Shown here piece by piece: positions 22,939 through 30,868 of a stretch of 43,640 bases of DNA. The position numbers were made by a program, and so were the translations under genes. Source of the stretch: CAYPZU01 sp964415395 (GTDB lineage: Bacteria > Chlamydiota > Chlamydiia > Chlamydiales > SM23-39); assembly GCA_964415395.1 (NCBI GenBank), contig CAYPZU010000010.1:1-43640 (forward strand), read 5' to 3'. Below the pieces are notes generated by a model. It was not told where the DNA came from and did not search any database. It worked only from the letters and a program-made list of their open reading frames with translations. Each line of letters begins with the position of its first letter. Position 1 is the stretch's first letter.

Positions 22939-24160
22939 GTTGGATTTTGCAGGCTTGGGACCTTCTTAAGGTCCTGAGCCCGATCTGCCAGTCGTACGTT
23001 TCGTAGAGCAAAGGCCCTTTGCAAGCAACCTGGCCCGGCCGATTCGCCCGAAGCAGGTGTCCGCAGAACATCCCCTCTCCTTCCAGCAGTTCAAACACGC
23101 ACTCGATTTGAAGTTGCGGCGTTTGAATCCGAATCAGATCTCCCAAACGGAAAACAGTCCCTTTTTTCCCGCCGATGAATAGCTCCGTCTCTGGAGAATG
23201 GTCGACAAAAAGAGCTGCTTCAAAAAGCAGTTCGCGCCCGATCTCAACGCCTTCGGGGAGATCGAACACGGCTTGAATCGCATTCCCGCTGCGGGAAATC
23301 TTTGCAGCCGATTTGAGAGAGAGGCTGTGGAGTTTCGAGCCGCCCCAGAAAAGGCGCGCCGCCCCATCCCATGAAACAGGTTCCAGCGCAGGCGCAGACG
23401 TCTTGAAGGGAAGCAGAGCGGCGCAGGCGATTTGACCCGGGTGATCCGCTGCAAGGCGGGGAGAAAATGAATCTCCCTGTTCGGCAAGCGCCCATTCGAG
23501 GGGAACCGGTTTCGGCTCTCCCTTTTCCTGGGTTCCGCCAGAGCCCAAAAAGAGCTGAAGATGGGGATTGTAAGGAATCGGATATTCTGCCCTCTCTGGG
23601 GAAAAAGTTTGCGAAGCGACGATCCATTCGAACCAGTCATGCGCAGAAAAAGAAGTTGTTTCGGAGATAGCAGGAGCCTTTCCCTGCAAAGCCTGGAGAC
23701 GGGCCTGCCAAACGGAAGAATAGGGCTGTTCCTGATTCCGCGAGACGGCGAACCGGATCATCTTTTCGAGCGCTTTTTCCAATAGTTCTTTCAGCTCAGG
23801 GCCAAGAATGGAACCGAACGCGCGCAAAAGGTGAACAGCAATCGGCGCGATTTTCAAAGGCAAGGAATGATCCCAGCAGCGGGGAAAATCGTGGAGGTAG
23901 GTCGGAAAATTCCCGCACTCGGCCTGAAAGCCGATCAGCCTCTCGACCAGCTCTTTGCCTTCGAGAACCGATTCGGCCGTCTTCTGCCGGAAAAGGGCGA
24001 AAGCGAAGAGGAAATTTTCATAAACAGGGATCGTATCCTGCGAGGGTTCTTCGCCTGCGAAAAGATGGACGAACCCGGTTCTAGGGCTTTGCCTTTTCCG
24101 GCAGGCTGCAAGCGCCAGATCGACGGCGCGGATCTGTTTCTTCAACTCTTCAACGGACAT
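22919..24160 (-). CDS. Hypothetical protein, 413 aa
   Basis: The first 200 residues are helical with many Trp, His and Tyr (FPTYLHDFPRCWDHSLPLKI, AHDWFEWIVASQTF); the second half looks beta-rich (LFWGGSKLHSLSLKSAAKIS, IECVFELLEGEGMFCGHLLR). An alpha-toroid followed by a beta domain, as in some polysaccharide lyases, is possible, but I see no proven catalytic motif. No signal peptide. It overlaps the Cof hydrolase stop by 11 bases and converges on fabI with a 20-base overlap. A gene of unknown function sits near fabI and a HAD hydrolase in Chlamydia as well, so it may be a conserved chlamydial protein. Confidence 0.75.
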   Translation of the reverse strand: MSVEELKKQIRAVDLALAACRKRQSPRTGFVHLFAGEEPSQDTIPVYENFLFAFALFRQKTAESVLEGKELVERLIGFQAECGNFPTYLHDFPRCWDHSLPLKIAPIAVHLLRAFGSILGPELKELLEKALEKMIRFAVSRNQEQPYSSVWQARLQALQGKAPAISETTSFSAHDWFEWIVASQTFSPERAEYPIPYNPHLQLFLGSGGTQEKGEPKPVPLEWALAEQGDSFSPRLAADHPGQIACAALLPFKTSAPALEPVSWDGAARLFWGGSKLHSLSLKSAAKISRSGNAIQAVFDLPEGVEIGRELLFEAALFVDHSPETELFIGGKKGTVFRLGDLIRIQTPQLQIECVFELLEGEGMFCGHLLRANRPGQVACKGPLLYETYDWQIGLRTLRRSQACKIQLTLKLL

Positions 24161-24989
24161 GGGTTCTGATCGCTAGTTGCAGGGCTTTGATGATTCCGTG
24201 CTCTTTCGTCGGAGGAGCGATGTAGTCGGCGGCTTCCTGAAGGGTTTCGGGCGCATGGGCCATCGCGATCTTTACGTCGGCGGCTTTTAAAAGGCTGATG
24301 TCGTTTTCATCGTCTCCGGCGGCGATCACAAGCCCTCCCCTCCCCTTCTTCCGGAAAAGTTCCTCAAGAGAGAGACCTTTCGAAGCATTCTTTTCCGTCA
24401 CCAAAATAATCACAAAATTCTCATGGAAGGGATCGCGGATCAACGCAACCTGGAATCTTCCCGACGCGCTGAGCCTTTCGGCTACTTTTTTCATGCGCGG
24501 CAAAGATCCAAAACATTTAATGAGCGGGAACGAATCGATTTCGAAACGCTCAACCGCCTTCCATTCCTCTTTTTGTCTTTTTTTCAAATCTTCGATGTAG
24601 AGCAGATCTTCTTCTGACATGCGATGCGGGCGGAAATAGCAGAAGTCCCCTTTTTCATAGCCCGAATAGATGAGAAAATCGCTGTCGATCCCCTCATACG
24701 CTTTTTCGACGATTGCAATCGCGCTTTCCGAAAGATACCGCTTGAAGAGAAGCTGTTTGCTGGGCATTTCCAGAACAGCGGAGCCGTTCTGCGCTAAAAA
24801 AAAGTACGGGAAATCGAATTGCGATAGCGCCCTCAATGCGAAAGCATAGGGACGGCCTGTCGCCATTGCAATCCGCCACCCGCCTAATGCAAGCGAACGG
24901 AGATAAGCGGATACCTCGTCCGGCACGCTGTACTTGTCCAGCGTGATCGTTCCGTCGATGTCTAATGCGATCCAACCCTTATTCGTCAT
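24150..24989 (-). CDS. Cof-type HAD phosphatase
   Basis: 279 residues. Motif I is ALDIDGTIT with nucleophile Asp10 and acid/base Asp12, motif II lies in MATGRPYAFA, and motif IV is AAGDDENDISLL. The C2B cap sits between. Cof-type enzymes remove phosphate from sugar phosphates, nucleotides or cofactors such as FMN and PLP precursors; the actual substrate cannot be told. It is the first gene of a two-gene leftward unit. Confidence 0.9.
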   Translation of the reverse strand: MTNKGWIALDIDGTITLDKYSVPDEVSAYLRSLALGGWRIAMATGRPYAFALRALSQFDFPYFFLAQNGSAVLEMPSKQLLFKRYLSESAIAIVEKAYEGIDSDFLIYSGYEKGDFCYFRPHRMSEEDLLYIEDLKKRQKEEWKAVERFEIDSFPLIKCFGSLPRMKKVAERLSASGRFQVALIRDPFHENFVIILVTEKNASKGLSLEELFRKKGRGGLVIAAGDDENDISLLKAADVKIAMAHAPETLQEAADYIAPPTKEHGIIKALQLAIRTHVR

Positions 24990-25054
24990 AGCCGCATATG
25001 ATAGCCTATCCCCTCTAAAAAAGCATCGCCTATTGATTAAAAAATTTTCTTTTC

Positions 25055-25084
25055 TTGCTAAGAATCTTAAATCATTTGTATAAC
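25055..25084 (+). promoter_or_regulatory. Promoter of the RGG-tailed protein
   Basis: TTGCTA (25055-25060) and TATAAC (25079-25084) with an 18-base spacer. AAGGAG lies before the ATG at 25124. Confidence 0.6.
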
Positions 25085-25123
25085 GTCCGGCTCTTCTAAA
25101 CCTCTCTTAATAAAGGAGTCCCT

Positions 25124-26917
25124 ATGGCTGGACAAATCTCTGTAAAATGCTACACCCCGTTAAATTCCGTATTCAATTGGGCGGCGAACCAATGCGGCGA
25201 CTGGAAAGTCGGCGACAAATTGAGAACGATGACCGTGAATCCTACGGATGAATCGAGCAAGAAAGTGGCCAAAATAGCAGTAATGATCCTTGCGATTCTT
25301 CCTATCGTCATTATTGGCGCGGTCGCTAATGCAGTGAACGCAATCCGCAACGCGATACAAAAACGGAGAGAGCCAGTTGAAGAAGAGATCGGCCTAGCCG
25401 CCGCTCCTGCTCCAGCTCCAGCGCCTGCTGCTCCAGCTCCAGCGCCTGCTGCTCCAGCTCCTGCTCCTGCTGCTGCGGCTCCTGCTCCAGCTCCTGCTGC
25501 TGCTGCTGCTGCCGCTCCTGCTCCAGCACCGGCTGCGCCAGCTCCTGCTCCAGCGCCTGCTGCTGCGGCTCCAGCTCCAGCACCGGCTGCGCCAGCTCCT
25601 GCTGCTGCCGCTCCTGCTCCTGCACCGGCTGCTGCCGCTCCTGCTCCAGCTGCACCAGCTCCTGCTGCTGCCGCTCCTGCTCCAGCTCCAGCTGCTGCGG
25701 CTCCTGCTCCAGCGCCTGCTGCTCCTGCTCCAGCTGCTGCCGCTCCTGCTCCAGCACCGGCTGCGCCAGCTCCTGCTGCTGCGGCTCCTGCTCCAGCGCC
25801 GGCTGCTCCTGCAATTGCAGTCGTTGCTGTGGCAGCTCCAATCGCCGGGCCGCTTAATATCCGCGCAGCAATGGTCACTACGTTTACAAACGCTCTCCTA
25901 GCAGATAGACAGGCCATGCGAGATGCGGCCGAGGCAGGAGACGATAATGCAGCGCAACAAGCTGCAGGCACTGCTGCGGCTGTTCAGGCATTCTGGCTTG
26001 GCAACGCCATTATCGCCGGCAATCCTGGCGCTGAAGAAGCAGACGTGCGCAATGCGATCCAAGAAGCATACATTCCAGCATACAATGCTGCGATGGACAT
26101 CCTTAATAATGCTGGTAATGACAATCGATTTGCCGAGGGTATTGAAGCGGCAGTTCAATCATTGCTGGACAGCGGCATAACCATTGATGGAGTCGTTCCT
26201 GCATTAGGGAATCCTTATCCCGGAGCGCTTGCTGCTGCTGTAGCATTAATCGAACCACCTGCAGCGCCCGCTGCTGCGGCTCCAGCTCCTGCACCGGCTG
26301 CGCCAGCTCCTGCTCCAGCGCCCGCTGCTGCGGCTCCCGCTCCAGCGCCTGCTGCTCCTGCACCGGCTGCTGCCGCTCCTGCTCCAGCGCCCGCTGCTGC
26401 GGCTCCCGCTCCAGCGCCTGCTGCTCCTGCACCGGCTGCGCCAGCTCCTGCTCCAGCGCCCGCTGCTGCGGCTCCTGCTCCGGCTGCGCCAGCTCCTGCG
26501 GATGTAGCTGCTCCTGGTGGAGATGGGCTAGCTGACGCATTCGCTGCGATCCAAGCGTTGATGGCAATGCCTGCTGCTGCGGCTCCTGCTCCAGCTCCTG
26601 CTGCTGCGGCTCCCGCACCAGTGGTAGTTCCTTCCGATGATGAATCATCAGATGATGGAGCGCACACTCCAGTCGGCGCAGCTCCTGCTCCAGCACATGC
26701 ATCTGATGACGAGGAACCCGTATCTCCGCCTGCTGCTGCAGTTCCTGCTCCAGCACATGCATCTGATGACGAGGAACCCGTATCTCCGGTCGCAAGAGCT
26801 GCGACGCCGCCAGCAAACCGCGGCGGTATGCGCGGCGCTTGGGGAGGACGAGGCAGAGGAGCTCAGCAAGGTCCGAACCGCGGCGGAAATGGAAGAGGAG
26901 CTCGCGGAAGACGCTAA
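25124..26917 (+). CDS. Membrane protein with Ala-Pro tracts, SDDE motifs and RGG tail
   Basis: 597 residues in clear zones: a polar N-terminus (1-47); a hydrophobic segment (about 48-73, VAKIAVMILAILPIVIIGAV); basic residues; an Ala-Pro tract (about 92-240); a globular helical domain (about 245-385); a second Ala-Pro tract (about 386-480); acidic SDDESSDDG and two copies of ASDDEEPVSP; and a C-terminal RGG-type tail (564-597, RGGMRGAWGGRGRG). No enzyme motif. The N-terminal third is paralogous to the 27221 gene. Acidic CK2-like sites plus a Gly-Arg tail are typical of eukaryotic nucleolar RNA-binding proteins; in an intracellular bacterium this suggests a host-facing or nucleic-acid-binding role, which is inference. 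A strong terminator follows. Confidence 0.85.
   Translation: MAGQISVKCYTPLNSVFNWAANQCGDWKVGDKLRTMTVNPTDESSKKVAKIAVMILAILPIVIIGAVANAVNAIRNAIQKRREPVEEEIGLAAAPAPAPAPAAPAPAPAAPAPAPAAAAPAPAPAAAAAAAPAPAPAAPAPAPAPAAAAPAPAPAAPAPAAAAPAPAPAAAAPAPAAPAPAAAAPAPAPAAAAPAPAPAAPAPAAAAPAPAPAAPAPAAAAPAPAPAAPAIAVVAVAAPIAGPLNIRAAMVTTFTNALLADRQAMRDAAEAGDDNAAQQAAGTAAAVQAFWLGNAIIAGNPGAEEADVRNAIQEAYIPAYNAAMDILNNAGNDNRFAEGIEAAVQSLLDSGITIDGVVPALGNPYPGALAAAVALIEPPAAPAAAAPAPAPAAPAPAPAPAAAAPAPAPAAPAPAAAAPAPAPAAAAPAPAPAAPAPAAPAPAPAPAAAAPAPAAPAPADVAAPGGDGLADAFAAIQALMAMPAAAAPAPAPAAAAPAPVVVPSDDESSDDGAHTPVGAAPAPAHASDDEEPVSPPAAAVPAPAHASDDEEPVSPVARAATPPANRGGMRGAWGGRGRGAQQGPNRGGNGRGARGRR
26683..26788 (+). repeat. 60-bp tandem repeat encoding ASDDEEPVSP
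   Basis: 46 identical bases at 26683-26728 and 26743-26788, offset by 60. Each copy encodes PAPAHASDDEEPVSP. The perfect nucleotide identity suggests a recent duplication. Confidence 0.9.
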
Positions 26918-26957
26918 CGTTTTCGCGACGCGATCTCTACTCTCTGCATCAACACAG
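26918..26957 (+). other. Short untranslated leader to the terminator
   Basis: 40 bases between the stop codon and the terminator hairpin. I see no further signal in it. Confidence 0.3.
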
Positions 26958-26985
26958 CCCCGCTTGAATTTCAAGCGGGGTTTTT
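26958..26985 (+). terminator. Intrinsic terminator after the RGG-tailed protein
   Basis: CCCCGCTTG (26958-26966), loop AATTT, CAAGCGGGG (26972-26980), then TTTTT. Confidence 0.92.
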
Positions 26986-27083
26986 CGTTTCATCAAGAGC
27001 GATTCTGACGATTTTGAAATTAAAATAAAGTTTTACATTCACTTGGTAAATCGAGAATAAAGAAAGAGTTAATCTTTTTCCTT

Positions 27084-27113
27084 GTCGAAATCTCCGCGCT
27101 TCGCGTATAAGTG
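27084..27113 (+). promoter_or_regulatory. Promoter of the second Ala-Pro protein
   Basis: TTGTCG (27084-27089) and TATAAG (27108-27113), 18-base spacer. A GC-rich CCGCGCTTCGCG lies in the spacer. GAGGTA precedes the ATG at 27221. The roughly 240 bases between terminator and start contain no other visible feature. Confidence 0.55.
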
Positions 27114-27220
27114 CCTATCACTTTTTTTCTAGTTTTTATAAACAGGCTCAGCATCGGCGGAAATTCAGATGAGAAACCTCGATGCGAGTCAAAAAAGTAG
27201 CAAACTGAAAGAGGTAATTC

Positions 27221-27824
27221 ATGGCTGCTATTTCTAATTGTCTCGTAAATGGTCTGAACAAGTTCTACGAATTCAACGCCAACCTGAGCGGTTTCCAGAA
27301 AACGGGCGACGCTGTCAGGATTTTCAAAGTCCGTACAGGCGAAGCGGATAACGATGGCGACAGCACGCTTTCGAAAGTAGCCAAAGTATTTGGCATGATC
27401 GTTCTCGCTGCTCCAGTCTTTATCTTCTCTCTTCTTTCTGCCGCCGTCTCTTGCATTGCAAATGCAATCTGCTCGAGAGCCAGAGAAGCAATTGATGAAG
27501 ATGACTTGATCGCAGCACCAGCACCAGCTCCAGCGCCTGCTGCTGCGGCTCCTGCTCCTGCTCCAGCTCCAGCGCCTGCTGCTGCGGCACCAGCTCCAGC
27601 TCNNNNNNNNNNNNNNNNNNNNNNNNNNNNNNNNNNNNNNNNNNNNNNNNNNNNNNNNNNNNNNNNNNNNNNNNNNNNNNNNNNNNNNNNNNNNNNNNNN
27701 NNCGCCTGCTGCTGCGGCACCAGCTCCAGCTCCAGCTCCAGCGCCTGCTGCTGCGGCACCAGCTCCTGCTCCTGCTCCAGCGCCTGCTGCTGCGGCTCCT
27801 GCTCCAGCACCTGCTGCAATTTAA
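27221..27824 (+). CDS. Second Ala-Pro membrane protein, paralogue (interrupted by gap)
   Basis: N-terminus 1-52 polar (GFQKTGDAVRIFKVRTGEAD), hydrophobic segment about 53-82 (LSKVAKVFGMIVLAAPVFIF), then basic and acidic residues (SRAREAIDEDDLI) and an Ala-Pro tract. It aligns with the 25124 gene across SKVAK...MI.LA and the charged stretch before the tract. After 100 N the tract resumes in another frame and ends APAAI with TAA at 27822-27824. There is no globular domain or RGG tail in the visible part, so it is either shorter or the missing stretch holds more. The repeat explains the failed assembly. Confidence 0.8.
27603..27702. other. Assembly gap (100 N) in the Ala-Pro tract
   Basis: Both sides are the same GCTCCAGCTCCTGCT-like repeat. 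The frame on the right does not fit a 100-base gap, so the true length differs. Confidence 0.95.
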
Positions 27825-27848
27825 TCGGATTCATCCGGTTGGCAAAAA

Positions 27849-27876
27849 CCCGCGAGGATTTCTTCGCGGGTTTTTT
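27849..27876 (+). terminator. Intrinsic terminator after the second Ala-Pro protein
   Basis: CCCGCGA (27849-27855), 8-base loop, TCGCGGG (27864-27870), then TTTTTT. It stands 14 bases before the ATG of the next gene, so that gene needs partial read-through or a start further in. Confidence 0.88.
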
Positions 27877-27889
27877 CTTTTGCTAAGAA

Positions 27890-28312
27890 ATGGATTTCTT
27901 TTCCATAGTAGGGGCTATGTTTGACTATTTAGCCTCCAAAACCATCTATATCCCCAACGAAACAGGCGGCATCTCTCCCGCCGACATTCCTGCAGCTTCG
28001 CTCGAAACGCTGACTGAGCTTCCCCCAGGCGATTACGGAGCGGTGTTCGTCAAAATGTTTTTGACGCTGATCGCATTTGTAGCGCTGCTGTTTGGAAGTT
28101 TGTGGTTCTTACGAAGATTGATTCAGCAGCGGCTCCAAAAAGGGAGCGGGACGCAATCGATTCAGGTATTGGAAAAACGGATGATCAGCCCCAAAACCAT
28201 GCTCTACCTCGTCGAGGTGGAGAATAAAAAAGTGCTGATCGCCGAATCCCACCTGGAAGTGAAGCGGATCGAATCGTTTGCTACGCTGGAAGAGGAAAAA
28301 GCCCCTGAATAG
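27890..28312 (+). CDS. FliO/MopB-family type III export membrane protein
   Basis: 140 residues. A single transmembrane segment (about 55-75, FLTLIAFVALLFGSLWFLRR) is followed by the FliO-like cytoplasmic part (IQVLEKRMISPKTMLYLVEV and NKKVLIAESHLEVKRI). FliO helps assemble the export gate of flagellar-type secretion machines. Chlamydiae carry flagellar-type genes next to the injectisome, so this may serve one of those. ATG 27890 has no ribosome-binding site; ATG 27917, after TAGGGG, would give 131 residues and may be the true start. It ends convergently, overlapping the next gene by 32 bases. Confidence 0.7.
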   Translation: MDFFSIVGAMFDYLASKTIYIPNETGGISPADIPAASLETLTELPPGDYGAVFVKMFLTLIAFVALLFGSLWFLRRLIQQRLQKGSGTQSIQVLEKRMISPKTMLYLVEVENKKVLIAESHLEVKRIESFATLEEEKAPE

Positions 28313-28988
28313 GAGGCTCCATCCCCGCTCTCAAATATTCCACTTCGTTTTTGAGAATATGCGGATCGGAGAGTTTCCCGAGCGGCTGCATGCAATAGGC
28401 GAGGAAGAATGTGTGCGGGAAATCTTTATCGGCTAAAGCGCGCAGCAGAATCGACGGATCGTCCGGACTCGCCGAGCGGAACAGGTCGTCGCGCCTCGAC
28501 TTCGGATGATGCCAGCTTTTCTCGATCTTCCCGACAAGCACTTTTCCTTCCAGCGGTTTAAAGACGCCATATAGTGCGGCGAATTCCATGGCTATGGCAT
28601 GGAAGGGAGCGCGGACGATCGCCCAAAACGCTCTGACAAAACATCCTGGAGCTTCGATCAGCGCGTCGCTTAAGAAGCGGACGAAAGTATGCTTTTTCGA
28701 AGGGATGAATAACTTTGCGAGAGAATGGAGAACGGTTCCAGCGGCCTTGATCGGCGCGGTCATGATCTGCCAGCCGATGTATCCCATTAAATAGATCGGA
28801 GTTCCGATGAGAAGCTCGAAGCATTTAATGGCTGTGTGGATCATCGGTTCATGAGTGTAGCGGATGCCGGTTTTAAGATTGATGATTTCGATCCGCTGCT
28901 CTTTCTGCCCGTTCCGGTGGGTGAAAGGGACGAGCGCCGTCGCCCACCCGGATGGGAGGGTTTCGATAGGGAAATTGAGGGGGTCCAT
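28281..28988 (-). CDS. Hypothetical membrane-associated protein
   Basis: 235 residues from ATG 28988, 13 bases after the NfeD-like stop; a TTG at 29027 inside the previous gene would add 13 residues. A hydrophobic hairpin lies near 55-85 (FELLIGTPIYLMGYIGWQIM), followed by basic helical segments and a C-terminal DDPSILLRALADKDFPHTFF block. This block (three or four residues of leucine-rich helix with FFLAYC) resembles short conserved stretches in chlamydial unknown proteins, but I cannot name it. It is likely co-transcribed with the NfeD-like gene. Confidence 0.7.
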   Translation of the reverse strand: MDPLNFPIETLPSGWATALVPFTHRNGQKEQRIEIINLKTGIRYTHEPMIHTAIKCFELLIGTPIYLMGYIGWQIMTAPIKAAGTVLHSLAKLFIPSKKHTFVRFLSDALIEAPGCFVRAFWAIVRAPFHAIAMEFAALYGVFKPLEGKVLVGKIEKSWHHPKSRRDDLFRSASPDDPSILLRALADKDFPHTFFLAYCMQPLGKLSDPHILKNEVEYLRAGMEPPIQGLFPLPA

Positions 28989-29001
28989 AGAAAGCTTGCG
29001 T

Positions 29002-29457
29002 TCAGGATTCAGTTGAGGTTTTGACAATCAAAAGGGAGCCTTTCCCTTCGAGGATTAGGACAGGGGTCCCTTTTTCGATGCGGCCCGATTCAGATTTGGC
29101 CTCGTATGTGCGGTCATCGATCGAAATTTTTCCCTGCGGATTGAGGTCGGTCGCCGCAAACCCTCTTTTGCCGACCCACTCCCGAGAGTAAAGAACGGCC
29201 TCGATCGGGTCTGCGCTTCGAGGACTGTCTCTCTTCTCAAGACGGGATTGAGCGGCGCGGACGATGGCAAAGGCAGCTCCGCCTAAAGCCACAGCATAGA
29301 GGAGAAGGGGTCCAGCGCCGTCGACCATCCTATGGAAGACGAAAAGACTCGAGAGAAAGAGGACTGAGGCGCCGATCGCCATGATTCCTCCTGGAAGATA
29401 GAATTCAAGGACAAGGAGGAAAAGTCCAGTGAGGGCGAGGGCCCATACGAAAAACAT
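29002..29457 (-). CDS. NfeD-like membrane protein with OB-fold domain
   Basis: 151 residues. Two or three transmembrane helices in the first 75 (VWALALTGLFLLVLEFYLPG and ASVLFLSSLFVF) precede a soluble OB-fold domain (GKRGFAATDLNPQGKISIDD, then KGTPVLILEGKGSLLIVK), the short NfeD form without a protease domain. NfeD proteins partner stomatin/SPFH proteins in membrane quality control. No SPFH gene is next to it here. Confidence 0.85.
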   Translation of the reverse strand: MFFVWALALTGLFLLVLEFYLPGGIMAIGASVLFLSSLFVFHRMVDGAGPLLLYAVALGGAAFAIVRAAQSRLEKRDSPRSADPIEAVLYSREWVGKRGFAATDLNPQGKISIDDRTYEAKSESGRIEKGTPVLILEGKGSLLIVKTSTES

Positions 29458-29503
29458 ATGTTTGCACTCTTTCCCCCCTATTATACCCTTCCCGCTGTTC
29501 TCG

Positions 29504-30784
29504 TCAAATCGCTCGGGCGATCAAGGCCCCCGCCTGGTCAAGATGCTCATCGGTATGGGCGCTCGAAACGAACCATGCCTCGTTCGAGGAAGGGGGGATG
29601 TAAACCCCTTGCTGAAAGAGGGTTTTGAAAAGCCTCCCGAAATGGGCCTCGTCGAGTTTTTTCAAGTCTTCCTTGCAGCGGATCCTCTCCGTTCCCAAAA
29701 AGAGGGTGAACATCGATCCGACCTGCTGGACGCAGGCCGCCGCTTTCTTCCGGGCGATCGCATCGCGGATCGGCGCCAGAAACCGGTTCGTCTTCTCGAG
29801 AAGCCTCTCGTAAAATCCGGGCGCTTCGATGAGCCGGAGCGTTTCAAGGCCGGCCCGCATTGCGACCGGGTTGCCGGAGAGGGTTCCAGCCTGATAGACC
29901 TGGCCGAGGGGAGCCAGGCAATCCATAATCTTCGCCTTCCCTCCTACCGCCGCAACAGGAAATCCGCCGCCGATCACTTTTCCGAAACAGGTGAGATCCG
30001 GCTCGATCCCGAAAAGGCCCTGCGCCCCCTTAAGCGAAACGCGGAAGCCGGTGATCACTTCGTCGAAAATGAGGAGCGCGCCCGCATGAGCTGTCTCTTC
30101 GCGCAGCAGCTCGAGAAATCCTGTCTCAGGGGGAACGACTCCCATGTTCCCCGCAACCGGTTCAACGATGACTGCTGCGACCTGCGAGGCCATCGGACTG
30201 GTGCGGAAGAAAGAGCGGATGGCGTTGAAGTCATTGAAGGGGAAGCAGAGCGTATCGGCAATGGTGCTGGCGTTGACCCCTTTTGATGTCGCGATGGGGT
30301 TGATGCTGGCGACTCCCGATCCGGCCTGGATGAGAAGCCCGTCGCTATGTCCATGATAATGGCCGGTGAATTTGATGATTTTCGGCCTCTCGGTATAGCC
30401 GCGCGCCAGACGAAGCGCGGTCATCGTGGCCTCAGTTCCCGAATTGACGAACCGGATCTTTTCGATAGATGGGACGAGCTGCACGATTTTTGAGGCGAGC
30501 TGCTCCTCCACTTCAGTCGCAATCCCGAATGAGGATCCTTTTTCCATCTGGCTGCAGGCTGCGCGCACGACTTCTGGGTGAGCGTGGCCGAGGATGAGAG
30601 GGCCCCAGCTGAGGCAAAAATCGATATAGTGGTTCCCATCCGCGTCGCGGATCGTATCCCCTTTCCCCGATTCGACGATCAGCGGAGGCATCCCGAGCGA
30701 CTTAAAGGAGCGGACGGGAGAGTTGACGCCGCCGGGCATCACCTGGCACGATCTTGCATAAATAGCCTCCGAATGTCTTCTCAT
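29504..30784 (-). CDS. hemL: Glutamate-1-semialdehyde 2,1-aminomutase
   Basis: 426 residues from ATG 30784, preceded by GAGGG; longer frames upstream overlap tamA and are not real. The PLP lysine is Lys269 in CFGKVIGGGFPVAAVGG, and the family blocks MPGGVNSPVRSF, YIDFCLSWGPLILGHAHP and HYHGHSDGL are present. It converts glutamate-1-semialdehyde to 5-aminolevulinate, the C5 route to heme. Together with hemW this points to heme made and used in the cell. Confidence 0.96.
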   Translation of the reverse strand: MRRHSEAIYARSCQVMPGGVNSPVRSFKSLGMPPLIVESGKGDTIRDADGNHYIDFCLSWGPLILGHAHPEVVRAACSQMEKGSSFGIATEVEEQLASKIVQLVPSIEKIRFVNSGTEATMTALRLARGYTERPKIIKFTGHYHGHSDGLLIQAGSGVASINPIATSKGVNASTIADTLCFPFNDFNAIRSFFRTSPMASQVAAVIVEPVAGNMGVVPPETGFLELLREETAHAGALLIFDEVITGFRVSLKGAQGLFGIEPDLTCFGKVIGGGFPVAAVGGKAKIMDCLAPLGQVYQAGTLSGNPVAMRAGLETLRLIEAPGFYERLLEKTNRFLAPIRDAIARKKAAACVQQVGSMFTLFLGTERIRCKEDLKKLDEAHFGRLFKTLFQQGVYIPPSSNEAWFVSSAHTDEHLDQAGALIARAI

Positions 30785-30868
30785 AGCGCCCTCGTTTTTG
30801 CCAAGGCATCCTATCAAGAAGATTTTTTTTGACGTAGAGTTTTTCTTCCGGCAATATCCCCAATAGCC

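Noticed and set aside
25400..25830. CRISPR or tandem-repeat array
   Set aside because: The repetition is codon-level Ala-Pro coding sequence in one frame, without unique spacers.
25150..26816. Long minus-strand frames opposite the Ala-Pro protein
   Set aside because: They arise from the same low-complexity DNA read backwards (Gly-Ala or Gln-Glu-Leu repeats) and have no start signals.
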